33,198 nucleotides of DNA from Candidatus Hydrogenedentota bacterium (GCA_029937645.1 JAPYPO010000005.1:1-33198), one strand, 5' to 3'; positions 7,280 to 16,635 are shown, counted from the stretch's first letter. The notes: generated by a model not told the origin, from the sequence alone. Program-made: numbers and translations.

Positions 7280-8555
7280 CGCCCGTCGCGGGGCTCCACC
7301 CGTTTTCCAGGAGACGCCGGGCATTTCCTCCGAAGAATTTGGCGGAAACATTTGCACCGAATCGTTTGAGCATCGCCGCAGCCAGATAGGGCAGATCGGA
7401 GGGCTCTCTCAAGTCGTTGGGCGGATTGGTAAGACCGTCGAAATCGGATCCCCACCCGATACAATCTACGCCGCCCGCGTCAATAAGTTTTTCTACCGTC
7501 ATCACGATTGTGTCAATTCCCTTTCCCTTAACCTTCCCATTCAAAAAGTAGTTCATAAAGATCACGCCGATCACGCCGCCAGTGTCGGCGATACGACATA
7601 CCTCATCGTCCTTCGGATTCATCTTAAAGGGCGCGAGGCCGTGGTGTCCGACGTGCGACATGACGACAGGCCGATGGTGACGATGGGCCATGGCGGTCGC
7701 TTCCCGGCGTGCCGTAGGCGCGCAATGGCTCAAGTCTACGATCATGCCCAGGCTGAGCATACGGTCGACGGCCTCCCGCCCGAATTTCGGGAGCGGCCCA
7801 TCGGTTTTCTCCGACGCGATCTGGTTCTGAAAGCAATGGAATGCTCTGTAAAGACGCCGGTCTGGAAGGCCCATGATGTTCGGAGCCACTCCACGGTCAT
7901 AGAAATGGGCAATCGTCAACATGCACACGCCCCGGCTGTGCAGTTCTTCGACCATGCCGATGTCGCAGCCGAGGCTATGGCCACCCTCGACACCGTGCAA
8001 GATAGCGATTCCGCCTTTCGCGTTTATGCGGTCCAATTCCGCAACCGACCGCGCCACACCCAGGGAGCCGTCGCTTTCCGATTCGGAGATGACCTTCTCG
8101 AAGGCTTCCAACTCGCGCACGACGACTTCGTCGGAGGGCTGCGCCATGCTCCGCTTCACTTTTCGCAAGCTTGGCGTCATGCTGGAAACGGCACGCAACG
8201 GAGCCGAGTCTTCTAGGAACTCCCGTTCCGGTGGATAAATGACGGACACAATAGCGTCGACCTGCCCGTCTTTCAGCGAGGGAAGGTCGCCGCGCATCGT
8301 GAATGGCCACGTTCCGCTGGGCGCGGCGTGGGCTTTCGTTAGGTCTTTTCCCAAGAAGGATGTCTTCAGAGAGGGATGCGTGTGCAGATCGACGACGAAG
8401 TTTTCGGCGAGAAATGCCTTTGCTTCCTGAAATTCAGTAGCGGATAGAGAAGAATGACGCGCCTGCGCGGGTTTCGAAAAGAGGCCACTTGAAGCCATCG
8501 TCGCGCCCAGACATTGCACCATAAACTTCCGACGCGTGATTGGCTTGTTGTTCAC
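7254..8555 (-). CDS. Tat-exported membrane dipeptidase (peptidase M19)
   Basis: A 433-residue zinc-dependent dipeptidase of the renal-dipeptidase family. The N-terminus carries a twin-arginine signal (ITRRKFMVQCLGATMASSG), so it acts outside the cytoplasm, probably on dipeptides or D-amino-acid peptides. The expected metal sites can be followed: DLHTHPS near the mature N-terminus, the bridging Glu in HGVEGGHS, the His of DLSHC and of MSHVGHHG, and the Asp of WGSDFDGL. The first site reads HTH rather than the common H-x-D. The GTG start at 8555 has GGGAGG eight bases upstream. The gene is divergent from the DsbD-like lipoprotein gene and convergent with mcd. Confidence 0.88.
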   Translation of the reverse strand: MNNKPITRRKFMVQCLGATMASSGLFSKPAQARHSSLSATEFQEAKAFLAENFVVDLHTHPSLKTSFLGKDLTKAHAAPSGTWPFTMRGDLPSLKDGQVDAIVSVIYPPEREFLEDSAPLRAVSSMTPSLRKVKRSMAQPSDEVVVRELEAFEKVISESESDGSLGVARSVAELDRINAKGGIAILHGVEGGHSLGCDIGMVEELHSRGVCMLTIAHFYDRGVAPNIMGLPDRRLYRAFHCFQNQIASEKTDGPLPKFGREAVDRMLSLGMIVDLSHCAPTARREATAMAHRHHRPVVMSHVGHHGLAPFKMNPKDDEVCRIADTGGVIGVIFMNYFLNGKVKGKGIDTIVMTVEKLIDAGGVDCIGWGSDFDGLTNPPNDLREPSDLPYLAAAMLKRFGANVSAKFFGGNARRLLENGWSPATGATPRSPGR

Positions 8556-8676
8556 GCTTTTTTCCTCCCGTCAAGGACTCGGCAGGAACAGATGAGAGGT
8601 GATCCCCAGGCGGAAGCCCCGCAGAGTTTGTGTTACATTAACAGGTCGTCGAACAAATCAAAAGGAGCTGGATAGG

Positions 8677-9573
8677 ATGAAGTTGGATAGGAGCATCAGG
8701 CGTCGCGGCGGCTACGTGTTGACCGCCTTGCTCGCGCTGTGTTGTGTGGTCGGTGGCTGCGGGCGTGCCGAGGAGACCGAGGTTTCGACTGGTGTCGAAC
8801 CCGATTCCGCGCCGTCTCTTGAGGTAGAAGCGCGGCTCGTGGCGGACGTAACGGCTCTCACACCGGGTACTCCTTTCACGTTGGCCGCGCATTTTACGAT
8901 CCCGCGGAATGGCCATATTTACTGGCGTTATCCCGGAGATTCGGGCTTGGCCACGGAGGTGGTTTGGGAGCTGCCGGATGGATTTTTCGCCACGCCCCTG
9001 GAGTGGCCTGCGCCGTCCCGGTTCGAGATCGCGGCAATCGACGATGTTTCATACGGCTATGAACACGAGGTTCTACTCGCTTCGGAAGTCACTCCACCGG
9101 TCGGCCTTTCAGCGGAAGCCGTATCCACTCTTTCCGCGAATCTTTTTTGGCTCGTATGTTTGGAAGATGGACAATGTATTCCTGGGGAAGCGACGGTAAC
9201 GATTGAATTACCTTCGGGCGACGGCGGGCCATCGGAATCTTCGGCGATGATCGCGGGAGCCCACGCCGCTGTACCCACCTTGCTCGATAGGGACTCCACG
9301 TCGCTACGCGTTGACCGTTCGGACGACGGCGTCCTTTCGATTCTGTCGTTGGCGCCTTGGCGTTTCACGGGGGCGTCGGCTCAGTTCTTTCCGTATGACG
9401 GCCCCGCGTGGAATCTCGCGCCGGGTGGCGGCATGGAGAGCGTTGCATTCAATCGGGAGAAAGGCTCCGGCGATGCTGCCGGTCCGGTGGCTGGAGTGTT
9501 GACCGTCGAGATGGCCCACACGGAAACCGGGGAACCGAAGACATATCGTCTTCGCATCGGCACGACTCCCTGA
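8677..9573 (+). CDS. Lipoprotein with a free-standing DsbD N-terminal (alpha) domain
   Basis: A 298-residue predicted lipoprotein. The signal peptide (residues ~10-27, YVLTALLALCCVVGGC) ends in a lipobox with the cysteine to be lipidated. The body matches the DsbD N-terminal domain: HIYWRYPGDSGLATEVVWELPDG, WPAPSRFE, YGYEHEVLL, and a Cys pair in LVCLEDGQCIPGEA that corresponds to the redox-active cysteines of DsbD-alpha. It lacks the eight-TM core and the C-terminal thioredoxin domain of full DsbD, so it probably receives or passes electrons in the periplasm with a partner encoded elsewhere. The ATG at 8677 is preferred over a 5' in-frame start at 8599 because AAAGGAG lies nine bases upstream and the signal peptide then begins correctly. 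Confidence 0.8.
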   Translation: MKLDRSIRRRGGYVLTALLALCCVVGGCGRAEETEVSTGVEPDSAPSLEVEARLVADVTALTPGTPFTLAAHFTIPRNGHIYWRYPGDSGLATEVVWELPDGFFATPLEWPAPSRFEIAAIDDVSYGYEHEVLLASEVTPPVGLSAEAVSTLSANLFWLVCLEDGQCIPGEATVTIELPSGDGGPSESSAMIAGAHAAVPTLLDRDSTSLRVDRSDDGVLSILSLAPWRFTGASAQFFPYDGPAWNLAPGGGMESVAFNREKGSGDAAGPVAGVLTVEMAHTETGEPKTYRLRIGTTP

Positions 9574-9596
9574 AATTCTAACTTTAGAGAGCCTGC

Positions 9597-9669
9597 CGGG
9601 AGGGCGAGCGTACTCGCGAGCCGCGGTCCATAGGCCTTACCCCAGCTCGCGAGTACGCTCGCCCTCCCG
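9597..9669. repeat. Long perfect inverted repeat (REP-like hairpin)
   Basis: Arms at 9597-9621 and 9645-9669 are perfectly complementary over 25 bases around a 23-base loop. The arm begins CGGGAGGGCGAGCGTACTCG. It lies 23 bases after the DsbD-like gene and could stall or terminate transcription, but there is no T-tract. It resembles the dispersed palindromic units common in large bacterial genomes. Confidence 0.85.
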
Positions 9670-9735
9670 ACTCATTTCTTGATCCAAATCCCCGCGAAGC
9701 GGACCCAGTCTCTGTGATCGCTGTGCGCTCTGTGG

Positions 9736-9747
9736 CATACTCTTTCC
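9736..9747 (+). promoter_or_regulatory. -10-like hexamer just before the HD-domain gene
   Basis: CATACT at 9736-9741 is followed by six bases and the ATG at 9748. No SD is visible. This is the same geometry as at 3131-3142 and before truA. Confidence 0.3.
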
Positions 9748-10329
9748 ATGCCCTCCTTTGAACAACGAGTCCTCCGTCTTTTTGAAGCCATTCATCCGTT
9801 GGATCGTGTGGCGCGTGCGGGATTTGTCCTTCGCGGGGTAACCGAGCCCGAATCGGTGGCCGCGCATAGCCACTTTGTGTCGTTGATGGCGTTGGTATTT
9901 CTCGACGAGTACCCGGGCGAATTCGACCGGGATAAAACGTTGGCGATCTGCCTTATCCACGATCTGTGCGAAGCGCAACTTATGGACATCCCCATGCCCG
10001 CTGCGGACGCGCATTTGCGTGAAGTGAAAGACGAGGCGGAGCGGGCGGTGACGCGGGAATTGTTCGACGGTTTCGGGGAGCAGTACGGCGAGTACATGGA
10101 TGAATTCTTGGCGGCGGAGACGCCGGAAGGCCGTCTGGTCCGTGCGCTCGACAAGGCGCAGATGATGATCAAGGTGCTGATGTATGAGCGCGAAGGACGA
10201 GGTCGGCTGCGTGAATTTTGGCTGAACCCGAAGAACTTCTCGGACTACGGTATCGACGGCGCGTCGCGGTTGTTCGACGGGATATGCGCGGAGGCGGGTG
10301 AAGTACGCCCGGTTATTAAGCAGGCCTGA
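9748..10329 (+). CDS. HD-domain 5'-deoxynucleotidase-like protein (YfbR/HDDC2 family)
   Basis: A 193-residue cytosolic HD phosphohydrolase. The metal-binding pattern is visible: His in SVAAHSHFVS (~residue 40), the HD pair in CLIHDLCEAQ (~73-74), and Asp in ALDKAQMM (~132). The N-terminal LDRVARAGFVLRGV matches the motif of YfbR/HDDC2 enzymes, which remove the 5'-phosphate from deoxynucleoside monophosphates. Length is normal for the family. The ATG has no clear SD and may be leaderless. The gene ends 14 bases from the stop of the convergent 5-oxoprolinase gene. Confidence 0.85.
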   Translation: MPSFEQRVLRLFEAIHPLDRVARAGFVLRGVTEPESVAAHSHFVSLMALVFLDEYPGEFDRDKTLAICLIHDLCEAQLMDIPMPAADAHLREVKDEAERAVTRELFDGFGEQYGEYMDEFLAAETPEGRLVRALDKAQMMIKVLMYEREGRGRLREFWLNPKNFSDYGIDGASRLFDGICAEAGEVRPVIKQA

Positions 10330-10343
10330 CCGAAGAACCGGTC

Positions 10344-13300
10344 TCAATCTGTCGAAGAAGGCCGCCCATACCCTCCGCCGCCCGGCGTCTCGATGACCAA
10401 GACATCGCCTTTTTGCACGTCGAGCCGCGCGTGACCTTCGAGTTCGAAGGTGTCGCCATCCCTTAGGAGCAGGTTGCGGCCCGTTGCGCCAGGTGCGCCG
10501 CCGTTCAACCCGTAGGGCGCGAGGACCCGGCGCTCTGACAAGACGCCCACGGCCATCGGCTTGAGGAATTCGATAGCTCGGACGGTTCCGTCGCCTCCGC
10601 AAAATTCGCCGCGACCACCGCTGCCTTTTCGAATCGAAAATTCCCGGAGCAGCACGGGATAGCGCCGCTCCAATACTTCCGGATCCGTGATCCGCGTGTT
10701 CGTCATGTGCGTGTGGACGGCGGACGCGCCATCGAATCCGGGCCCGGCGCCGGCACCGCCGCAGATGGTTTCGTAGTAGCCCCACTCTTCCGTGCCGAAG
10801 GTCAGATTGTTCATCGTGCCTTGCCCGCCGGCGATGGTCCCGAGCGCGGCGTAGAGCGTATCGACGATGCGGACGGAGGTCTCGACGTTTCCCCCGACCA
10901 CGGCGGCGGGGCTGCGCGGGGCGAGAAGGGAGCCTTCGGGAATGTGAATGGAGATGGGGTCCAAGCAACCGGCGTTCAATGGAATGGGGTGTTCGATGAG
11001 CGTCCGAAAGACATACAGCACGGCGGCGATGGCTACGGCGGGAGGCGCATTAAGATTGCCTTCGAGCTGTGAGTCGGTTCCGGAAAAATCGACCGACGCC
11101 GTGTCGCCCGCAATGACGATTCGACAGACGATTTTCGCGCCGCTATCGAGGCGATCTTCGGCACGGTATTCGCCGTCGGGCAAGCGTGTGAGTCGGTTGC
11201 GCATCGCCTCCGCGGCGTTGTCTCGAACGTGCCCCATGTACGCTTGGACGACCTCTGCGCCGTATTGTACGCGCAGCTCTTCCAGCAACAGCGCCCCCGC
11301 GTTATTCGATGCAATCTGCGCACGAAGGTCGCTCAGGCGTTCGTCTATGTTGCGCGCGGGGTAGGGATGCTCGGTAAGGAGGCGTACGATGGCTTCCTCG
11401 TGAAAGACCCCTTCCGAAACGAGCGTGAAATTGTGGATGACCACGCCCTCCTCCTCGATACAGGTCGAGAAGGGCGGCATTGAACCGGGGGTAATCCCGC
11501 CGATGTCGGCATGGTGTCCCCGGTTCGCCACGAAGAACGCAGGCGACCCGTCGGTGCCCATCACCGGGGTAACGAGGGTAATATCCGGAAGATGCGAGCC
11601 TCCGTGATAGGGGTCATTCGTCATGTACACGTCCCCCGCCTTCATGCTGCCGGAACGCTCGTCGAGAATCGCACGCACGCTTTCCCCCATGGCCCCTAAG
11701 TGAACGGGCATATGCGGCGCGTTCGCCACGAGTTCGCCATCGGGGCTAAATACGGCGCACGAAAAGTCGAGGCGCTCTTTGATGTTTGCCGAATGGCTGA
11801 CTCGCTCTAGTGTCTTGCCCATCTGCTCGGCGATGGACATGAACAGGCTGTTGAAGACTTCGAGCATGACCGGATCGCAATCCGTCGCGAGTGGTTCCAT
11901 CGCGTGAGCGGTTGCCGCCGTCAAAATGAGGTGATTGTATCCGTTTACGTCGGCCTCCCATCCGGGATCGACCACAATGGTCGAGACCGCCTCCACGATG
12001 AGGGCCGGCCCGCTTACGCGGTCACCGGGCTTCAGGTCGGCGCGGCGGTAGACGGGGGTGTCCACCGGGACAACTGCGCCCGAGCCCGTTGCGAAATAGA
12101 CGGCCACGCGGTCGACGCGAAGACTTACAGGAACTTCGTGCGGCTTGCACTCCATGCGTGTCTCCGCCGGTTTATCCGTGTGGCCGATGGTCTCAGTGCG
12201 CACATTGACGATCTCGACAGGATGCCCCGCCTTGACGAATCCATACAAAGCGGCGTGATGGGCTTCGAACAACACGGCCACATCGTCGTCCGGGCCGTCG
12301 GGGATGTTCAAAAATGTATCCACGCCCGCGTACCGTAGGTCTGCCGAACGTGCTTGTTCAATGCGGTCTCGCGTGAACCCTTCCGCTTCCAGCACATCGC
12401 GGCCCACCGCTTCCAGTTCGCTAAAGCGAGGTCCGTAGGGCGCCATCCCGTCCGGGCCGAGCGTATCGAGTACGGCTTCCACTTCCGTGTGGATCATGTC
12501 GGCCAGGCCCATGCCGTAGGCGCTGAGCACGCCGGCGTGAGGATGCAGCATCACCTTCGCGATACCCAACGCGCCGGCTACGGCGCACGCATGTTGCGCG
12601 CCCGCCCCTCCGAAACACGCCAACGCGTACTCGCGGACATCGTAGCCACACGCCACGCTGATCTTCTTGATTGGCTGAACCATGTTTTCGTTGGCGACTC
12701 GGATGAACCCCGCCGCCACCGCCGCGACCGACCAAGGTGCAGGGGCTGATTCGTTGACGCGCGCGGTCAGCGCTTCGAGCGCGGATCGCGCGGCCGTCAC
12801 ATCAAGCGGCGCATCTCCAGAAGGGCCGAAGCAGTTGGGGAAATAGGCAGGCTGAATGCGTCCCAGCACAAGATTCGCATCGGTGACCGTAGCGGGGCCT
12901 CCCAATCGGTAGCAGGCAGGCCCGGGCCGTGCACCGGCGCTCTCGGGGCCAACGAGGAAGCGTTGCCCATCGAAGCGAAGAATCGAGCCGCCTCCAGCGG
13001 CGACGGTTTCGATGTGGAGCATGGGGGCCTTGAGGCGGACGCCCGCGACGCGTTTTTCGAATACGCGCTCGAAAGCGCCGTCATGCCGACTTACATCGGT
13101 AGACGTGCCGCCCATGTCGAAACCGATGGCGTGGTGGAATCCTGCCTGCTTGCACGTATGGGCGTACGCGACGACTCCACCTGCGGGCCCCGACAACACG
13201 GCGTTTTTTCCGATGAAGCGATCCGCGTCGGTTAGTCCGCCATTGGACTGCATGAAGCGCAGTGGAACGGCCGCGCCGAGTTCTTGCCGCACGTTTTCTA

Positions 13301-13967
13301 CATAACGCCGGAGCAGTGGGTTGAGGTAGGCATTCGTTGTCGCCGTGTCGCCGCGCCCGACGGCCTTAATTTCACGGGCCACCTCGTGGCTAAGGCTGAC
13401 TTCGGTGAATCCCGCGGTGCGCGCTAGCGCCCCCGCCTGGCGCTCGTGTTCGGGGAAGGCGTAACTGTGAATGAACAGTATCGCGATGGCTTCGACGCCC
13501 GCCTCACGAAAATCGGCCAAGGCTTCATTCACGCTTTCCTCGTGCAAAGGCGTCCGCACCGTACCATCCGCCATCACCCGTTCGCCGATTTCTCTCACTT
13601 CGGCGTAGAGCGTCTCAGGCTTTTCGATACGCAACGCAAAAATGTCGGGCCGGTCCTGGTAGCCAATCTCGAGCAGGTCCGCGAAACCCTTCGTGACCAA
13701 AAGGCCGACACGGGCCCCCTTGCGTTCGAGGAGGGCGTTCGTGGCCAGCGTGGTGCCCATCTTCACCGAATGGATAGCGTCGTTTGGCAGAGGAGTATCC
13801 GTATCAATGCCCATGAGCTGCCGAATCGCATGAAGCGGCGCGTCCGCGTAGTGATCGGGATTGTCGCTCAGCAGTTTGAGGATTTGGATGCGGCCTTCCG
13901 GGTCGCGGGCGACCACATCGGTAAATGTGCCGCCGCGATCCACCCAGAATTCCCACCCGCAATCCAC
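10344..13967 (-). CDS. 5-oxoprolinase (ATP-hydrolysing), HyuA-HyuB fusion
   Basis: A single-chain hydantoinase/oxoprolinase of 1207 residues. The HyuA half (~1-685) starts with [16 protein letters not shown] and contains the ATPase-like [16 protein letters not shown]. The HyuB half (~690-1207) contains [44 protein letters not shown] and a C-terminal glycine-rich ETPGGGGYG. In the family the enzyme opens 5-oxoproline to glutamate using ATP, part of glutathione and pyroglutamate turnover in the cytosol. The frame opens further to an ATG at 14039, but the GTG at 13967 lies nine bases after AAAGGAG and starts exactly at the conserved region. Hydantoin or acetone-carboxylase-like substrates cannot be excluded. 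Confidence 0.88.
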   Translation of the reverse strand: MDCGWEFWVDRGGTFTDVVARDPEGRIQILKLLSDNPDHYADAPLHAIRQLMGIDTDTPLPNDAIHSVKMGTTLATNALLERKGARVGLLVTKGFADLLEIGYQDRPDIFALRIEKPETLYAEVREIGERVMADGTVRTPLHEESVNEALADFREAGVEAIAILFIHSYAFPEHERQAGALARTAGFTEVSLSHEVAREIKAVGRGDTATTNAYLNPLLRRYVENVRQELGAAVPLRFMQSNGGLTDADRFIGKNAVLSGPAGGVVAYAHTCKQAGFHHAIGFDMGGTSTDVSRHDGAFERVFEKRVAGVRLKAPMLHIETVAAGGGSILRFDGQRFLVGPESAGARPGPACYRLGGPATVTDANLVLGRIQPAYFPNCFGPSGDAPLDVTAARSALEALTARVNESAPAPWSVAAVAAGFIRVANENMVQPIKKISVACGYDVREYALACFGGAGAQHACAVAGALGIAKVMLHPHAGVLSAYGMGLADMIHTEVEAVLDTLGPDGMAPYGPRFSELEAVGRDVLEAEGFTRDRIEQARSADLRYAGVDTFLNIPDGPDDDVAVLFEAHHAALYGFVKAGHPVEIVNVRTETIGHTDKPAETRMECKPHEVPVSLRVDRVAVYFATGSGAVVPVDTPVYRRADLKPGDRVSGPALIVEAVSTIVVDPGWEADVNGYNHLILTAATAHAMEPLATDCDPVMLEVFNSLFMSIAEQMGKTLERVSHSANIKERLDFSCAVFSPDGELVANAPHMPVHLGAMGESVRAILDERSGSMKAGDVYMTNDPYHGGSHLPDITLVTPVMGTDGSPAFFVANRGHHADIGGITPGSMPPFSTCIEEEGVVIHNFTLVSEGVFHEEAIVRLLTEHPYPARNIDERLSDLRAQIASNNAGALLLEELRVQYGAEVVQAYMGHVRDNAAEAMRNRLTRLPDGEYRAEDRLDSGAKIVCRIVIAGDTASVDFSGTDSQLEGNLNAPPAVAIAAVLYVFRTLIEHPIPLNAGCLDPISIHIPEGSLLAPRSPAAVVGGNVETSVRIVDTLYAALGTIAGGQGTMNNLTFGTEEWGYYETICGGAGAGPGFDGASAVHTHMTNTRITDPEVLERRYPVLLREFSIRKGSGGRGEFCGGDGTVRAIEFLKPMAVGVLSERRVLAPYGLNGGAPGATGRNLLLRDGDTFELEGHARLDVQKGDVLVIETPGGGGYGRPSSTD

Positions 13968-14176
13968 GCTCACCCACTCCTTTGTCCGCCAACCACGACT
14001 TTCTTGGTTACCGCGCACATGATAAGCCATACGAAGCATGAATTGATCATCTTTGTGTCCCTGTTAACGAAGTCGTTCTCAAGAGGCCACAGAGGACATA
14101 GCGCGGCATAGCCGCAACTAAAGACAGCGTCCCCAACGAACTCTGTTCAATTGGCATGGATTACCCTCAGCGAAAA

Positions 14177-14247
14177 AGCATCTCCGCGTCTCCGCGGTGA
14201 ATTTAATTTTTTTCTCACCGCGGAGACGCGGAGGGCGCGGAGATGCT
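14177..14247. repeat. Hairpin repeat with duplicated right arm
   Basis: Arms of 19 bases (14182-14200 and 14215-14233) are perfectly complementary around a 14-base AT-rich loop. The left end 14177-14187 is also complementary to 14237-14247, so the right arm carries a partial duplicate. The arm core is CTCCGCGTCTCCGCGGTGA. It lies in the gene-free stretch 13968-14687. Confidence 0.8.
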
Positions 14248-14302
14248 CCTGGGTTCGCCCATCAATTTTTCTTCTATTCATTGGCGCGATAAATCAATGC
14301 CT

Positions 14303-14339
14303 ATTCGTGGAAAAACGTAAATTATGATTCACCACGAAT
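14303..14339. repeat. Short inverted repeat
   Basis: ATTCGTGG at 14303-14310 pairs with CCACGAAT at 14332-14339, flanking AT-rich sequence. It is one of three hairpin units in the same intergenic region. Confidence 0.5.
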
Positions 14340-14373
14340 TTCTCAACATGGCGCAGCTACAACCAATGAGTGT

Positions 14374-14464
14374 CACGCAAAGACGCAGAGCCGCAAAGGG
14401 GCAGTAACATGGCGGGTAGGCATACCGCCAGGCAGAGTTCTTTGCGCCCTTGCGGCTTTGCGTG
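14374..14464. repeat. Imperfect inverted repeat of 'CGCAAAG' type
   Basis: The left part at 14374-14401 contains CACGCAAAG and CCGCAAAGGG; the right part at 14440-14464 contains the inverse blocks CCCTTGCGG and CTTTGCGTG. Pairing is interrupted by insertions. A small hairpin (GGCGG...CCGCC, about 14412-14430) lies between. No gene is supported here. Confidence 0.5.
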
Positions 14465-14628
14465 GACTAAAATAGTCCAGCGTTCTCCTTGTTCTCAAAG
14501 GACTCGTAAGATTCGCCACTCGAAAATCTTGCCAAGAAAACAAGATTCTGACGGATAGTAGTACGAGGAAATATTTGGGGCTTGATATCCATCAGGCCGT
14601 GCGAGAGCTGAAGCACCGTCCCAGAAGT

Positions 14629-14658
14629 TTGAAGACGCCCCCCGGTTAAACGTAGAGT
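14629..14658 (+). promoter_or_regulatory. Candidate folD promoter
   Basis: TTGAAG at 14629-14634 and TAGAGT at 14653-14658 are spaced by 18 bases, ending 29 bases before the folD ATG. The match to consensus is moderate. Confidence 0.35.
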
Positions 14659-14687
14659 CTTCGAAATTAGAACGAGAAGGAGCCGAA

Positions 14688-15581
14688 ATGACACGAATCA
14701 TCGATGGGAAAAAGATTGCCGCTGAGATCCGCGCTGAGATCGCCGACGAAGTGAAGGCCCTTACGAAGCGCAAAATTGTTCCGGGCCTCGCCGTCGTGCT
14801 GGTCGGGAACGACCCCGCGAGCGAAGTGTATACGCGAATGAAAAAGAAGGCCTGCGCTGACTTAGGCATGGCTTCCTTCGATTTCGATTTACCTAGTTCG
14901 TGTACGGAAAAAAGGCTCTTGAATCTCATCGATAAATTGAACCGTGATCCGAAGGTCGACGGGATTCTGGTGCAGCTTCCGCTGCCCGAGCGGATCAACG
15001 AATCGAAGGTGCTCAACGCCATCGACCCCGATAAAGATGTGGATGGATTTCATCCGATGAACGTGGGCAAGATGCTCATCGGCGACGACGCCTTTCTGCC
15101 CTGTACGCCCCACGGTTGTCAGCAGCTTTTGATGCGATCCGGTTACGATCCGGCGGGTAAGCATGTGGTGATCGTTGGTCGATCAAACATTGTCGGTAAG
15201 CCCCTGGCTGCCATGCTCATGCGCAAAGCCCCCGGCGCAAATGCGACCGTGACCGTATGCCATTCACGAACGAAGAAGCTGGCTTCCATCTGCAAACAGG
15301 CGGACATTTTGATTGCCGCCATTGGCGTACCCGGTTTTATCAAGGGGCGCATGGTGAAAGAAGGCGCCGTGGTGATCGATGTGGGAACAAACCGAGTCCC
15401 CGACAAGACGAAGAAGTCAGGGTTTCGTCTAGTCGGCGATGTGGACTTCAAGAACGTGTCAAAGAAGGCCCGGGCCATCACACCAGTTCCAGGCGGCGTA
15501 GGCCCGATGACCATCACCATGCTCATGAGGAACACGGTTGATTCAGCCAAGCGCCGCGTAAAGCGAAAAGCGCGCCGGTAG
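14688..15581 (+). CDS. folD: Bifunctional methylenetetrahydrofolate dehydrogenase/cyclohydrolase FolD
   Basis: A 297-residue cytosolic enzyme that converts 5,10-methylene-THF to 10-formyl-THF in two steps using NADP. Family signatures are complete: the catalytic Tyr and Lys in EVYTRMKKKAC (~residues 45-55), VDGILVQLPLP (~90-100), DPDKDVDGFHP, CTPHG, the nucleotide-binding VVIVGRSNIVGKP (~160-172) and the closing TPVPGGVGPMT. The C-terminus ends in a short basic tail (KRRVKRKARR) beyond the usual end. The ATG has GAAGGAG six bases upstream. It is the first gene after the repeat-filled gap and seems to be a single transcription unit, since the next gene is on the other strand. Confidence 0.96.
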   Translation: MTRIIDGKKIAAEIRAEIADEVKALTKRKIVPGLAVVLVGNDPASEVYTRMKKKACADLGMASFDFDLPSSCTEKRLLNLIDKLNRDPKVDGILVQLPLPERINESKVLNAIDPDKDVDGFHPMNVGKMLIGDDAFLPCTPHGCQQLLMRSGYDPAGKHVVIVGRSNIVGKPLAAMLMRKAPGANATVTVCHSRTKKLASICKQADILIAAIGVPGFIKGRMVKEGAVVIDVGTNRVPDKTKKSGFRLVGDVDFKNVSKKARAITPVPGGVGPMTITMLMRNTVDSAKRRVKRKARR

Positions 15582-15635
15582 CCGCGACATCCCCGCAATG
15601 CCACGCACGGAAAAAAGGTGGAGGATACCGAAAAA

Positions 15636-15968
15636 TCAGGTAAATACGTTCTGCTCGAAATCGAGGCCGCAGTAAAGGCATCGCCAATGTTTCGAAGTCG
15701 ACACCCGGTTGCAGCTGGGACAGCGAAGCGGAACACTGGATATTTTACCATCTTCGACCCCGTCACGCAGGTCGACCTCCTTAATACGGGCCTCCAGATC
15801 GGCGTCAGTCGCCTTCAGCGCGCCACGGAGAAGTTCCCACATGGCGGCGTTGACGATTTGGACGCGTTTCAGGCTGATTTCCAATTCCTTCACGCGGCTG
15901 CGCAAGTCGAAATCGATGGATCCGCTTGGTTTCTGGTGCCCGGTCGTCGGCATGTGTGGATGGTACAT
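15636..15968 (-). CDS. Small coiled-coil protein with C-terminal zinc ribbon
   Basis: A 110-residue protein of unknown function. The N-terminal ~20 residues are His/Pro-rich and probably disordered. Residues ~22-70 form a charged helical stretch likely to make a coiled coil (SRVKELEISLKRVQIVNAA..., LEARIKEVDLRDG). Residues ~83-103 hold two C-x2-C knuckles (RCPSC and RCLYC) of a zinc ribbon. The ATG at 15968 is chosen because AGGAGGG lies eight bases upstream; the frame continues further upstream to 16091, but without a comparable start. It may be a scaffold or nucleic-acid-associated protein, but there is no direct evidence. Confidence 0.7.
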   Translation of the reverse strand: MYHPHMPTTGHQKPSGSIDFDLRSRVKELEISLKRVQIVNAAMWELLRGALKATDADLEARIKEVDLRDGVEDGKISSVPLRCPSCNRVSTSKHWRCLYCGLDFEQNVFT

Positions 15969-16043
15969 GATGGTTTCCCTCCTGTTATGGACAGTATTTT
16001 TCGGGTGGCGCGATGTCACCTCCCGTTCCCGGTGGTGGCTCCC

Positions 16044-16073
16044 TTGACACGCAGGGCGTGGCGACTCTACTCT
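16044..16073 (+). promoter_or_regulatory. Candidate promoter for the membrane-protein gene
   Basis: A consensus TTGACA at 16044-16049 is followed after 18 bases by TACTCT at 16068-16073, about 54 bases before the ATG at 16127. The -10 match is only fair. Confidence 0.4.
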
Positions 16074-16126
16074 GCGGCATCTCCCGCACACGGCTACCGC
16101 TACGTCACGACCGACTGGAACCTGTT

Positions 16127-16588
16127 ATGAACGATCAAGAGCATGTGTATCAACCTGGCTTCCTCCTCCTTTTCACGCCCATCTTTCTATTTGGCGCGGC
16201 CGTCGGCGCCGGATTAACCATGGCACTGCATGCGATGGGTCACCTAGGCTACGGCGTTGTCAGCTATACCTTCTTACAACTCCTGTGCATCATTTATTTG
16301 TGGGCGGTCGTGGGCGCGTACATCGTGGCGAAAGCGACTGCAGTGAAATTGACGGATGACGTCATCCGAGGCCGGACGTTTTGGGGACGCGCTCGGTCTC
16401 TTGAGTGGCCCAACGTGTCCGACATGCGCCCCCTCAACATCATGGGCTTTCGATTCCTTCGGATATACCCAAAGGAAGGCGGAGCGCCGCTGTGGGTCCC
16501 TCTGTTTGTCAGGAAGAAGGCCGAGTTCCTCGCAGCCATCGAATCGCGCGCCTCTACCGGTCGTCGCGTCGAGCACGTATTGCCATAA
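16127..16588 (+). CDS. Two-TM inner-membrane protein with PH-like cytoplasmic domain
   Basis: A 153-residue protein. Two hydrophobic segments lie at residues ~10-34 (GFLLLFTPIFLFGAAVGAG...) and ~42-66 (GVVSYTFLQLLCIIYLWAV). They are followed by a soluble beta-rich part with pattern AVKLTDDVIRGRTFWGRARSLEWPNV, then RFLRIYPKEG and a C-terminal helix. This resembles the bacterial PH (YdbS/bPH2-like) layout seen after TM pairs. Function is unknown. The ATG at 16127 starts the first TM segment correctly but has no evident SD; the same frame is open upstream to 16013 without a better start. Confidence 0.65.
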   Translation: MNDQEHVYQPGFLLLFTPIFLFGAAVGAGLTMALHAMGHLGYGVVSYTFLQLLCIIYLWAVVGAYIVAKATAVKLTDDVIRGRTFWGRARSLEWPNVSDMRPLNIMGFRFLRIYPKEGGAPLWVPLFVRKKAEFLAAIESRASTGRRVEHVLP

Positions 16589-16635
16589 CGTCTCCCGAAG
16601 AACAGCTTCGCCAGCCTAGGTATGCACGGGCGTCG

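Noticed and set aside
9637-10968. Minus-strand ORF of 443 codons
   Set aside because: It lies in a shadow frame of the HD-domain gene and the end of oxoprolinase, Arg/His-rich, with the real proteins strongly recognised in other frames.
14374-14464. Possible CRISPR-like array in the repeat-rich gap
   Set aside because: The repeats are inverted, of different types and without regular spacers; no cas genes are present.
14370-14558. Plus-strand ORF of 62 codons upstream of folD
   Set aside because: It coincides with the CGCAAAG inverted repeat, has no SD and no protein-like composition.
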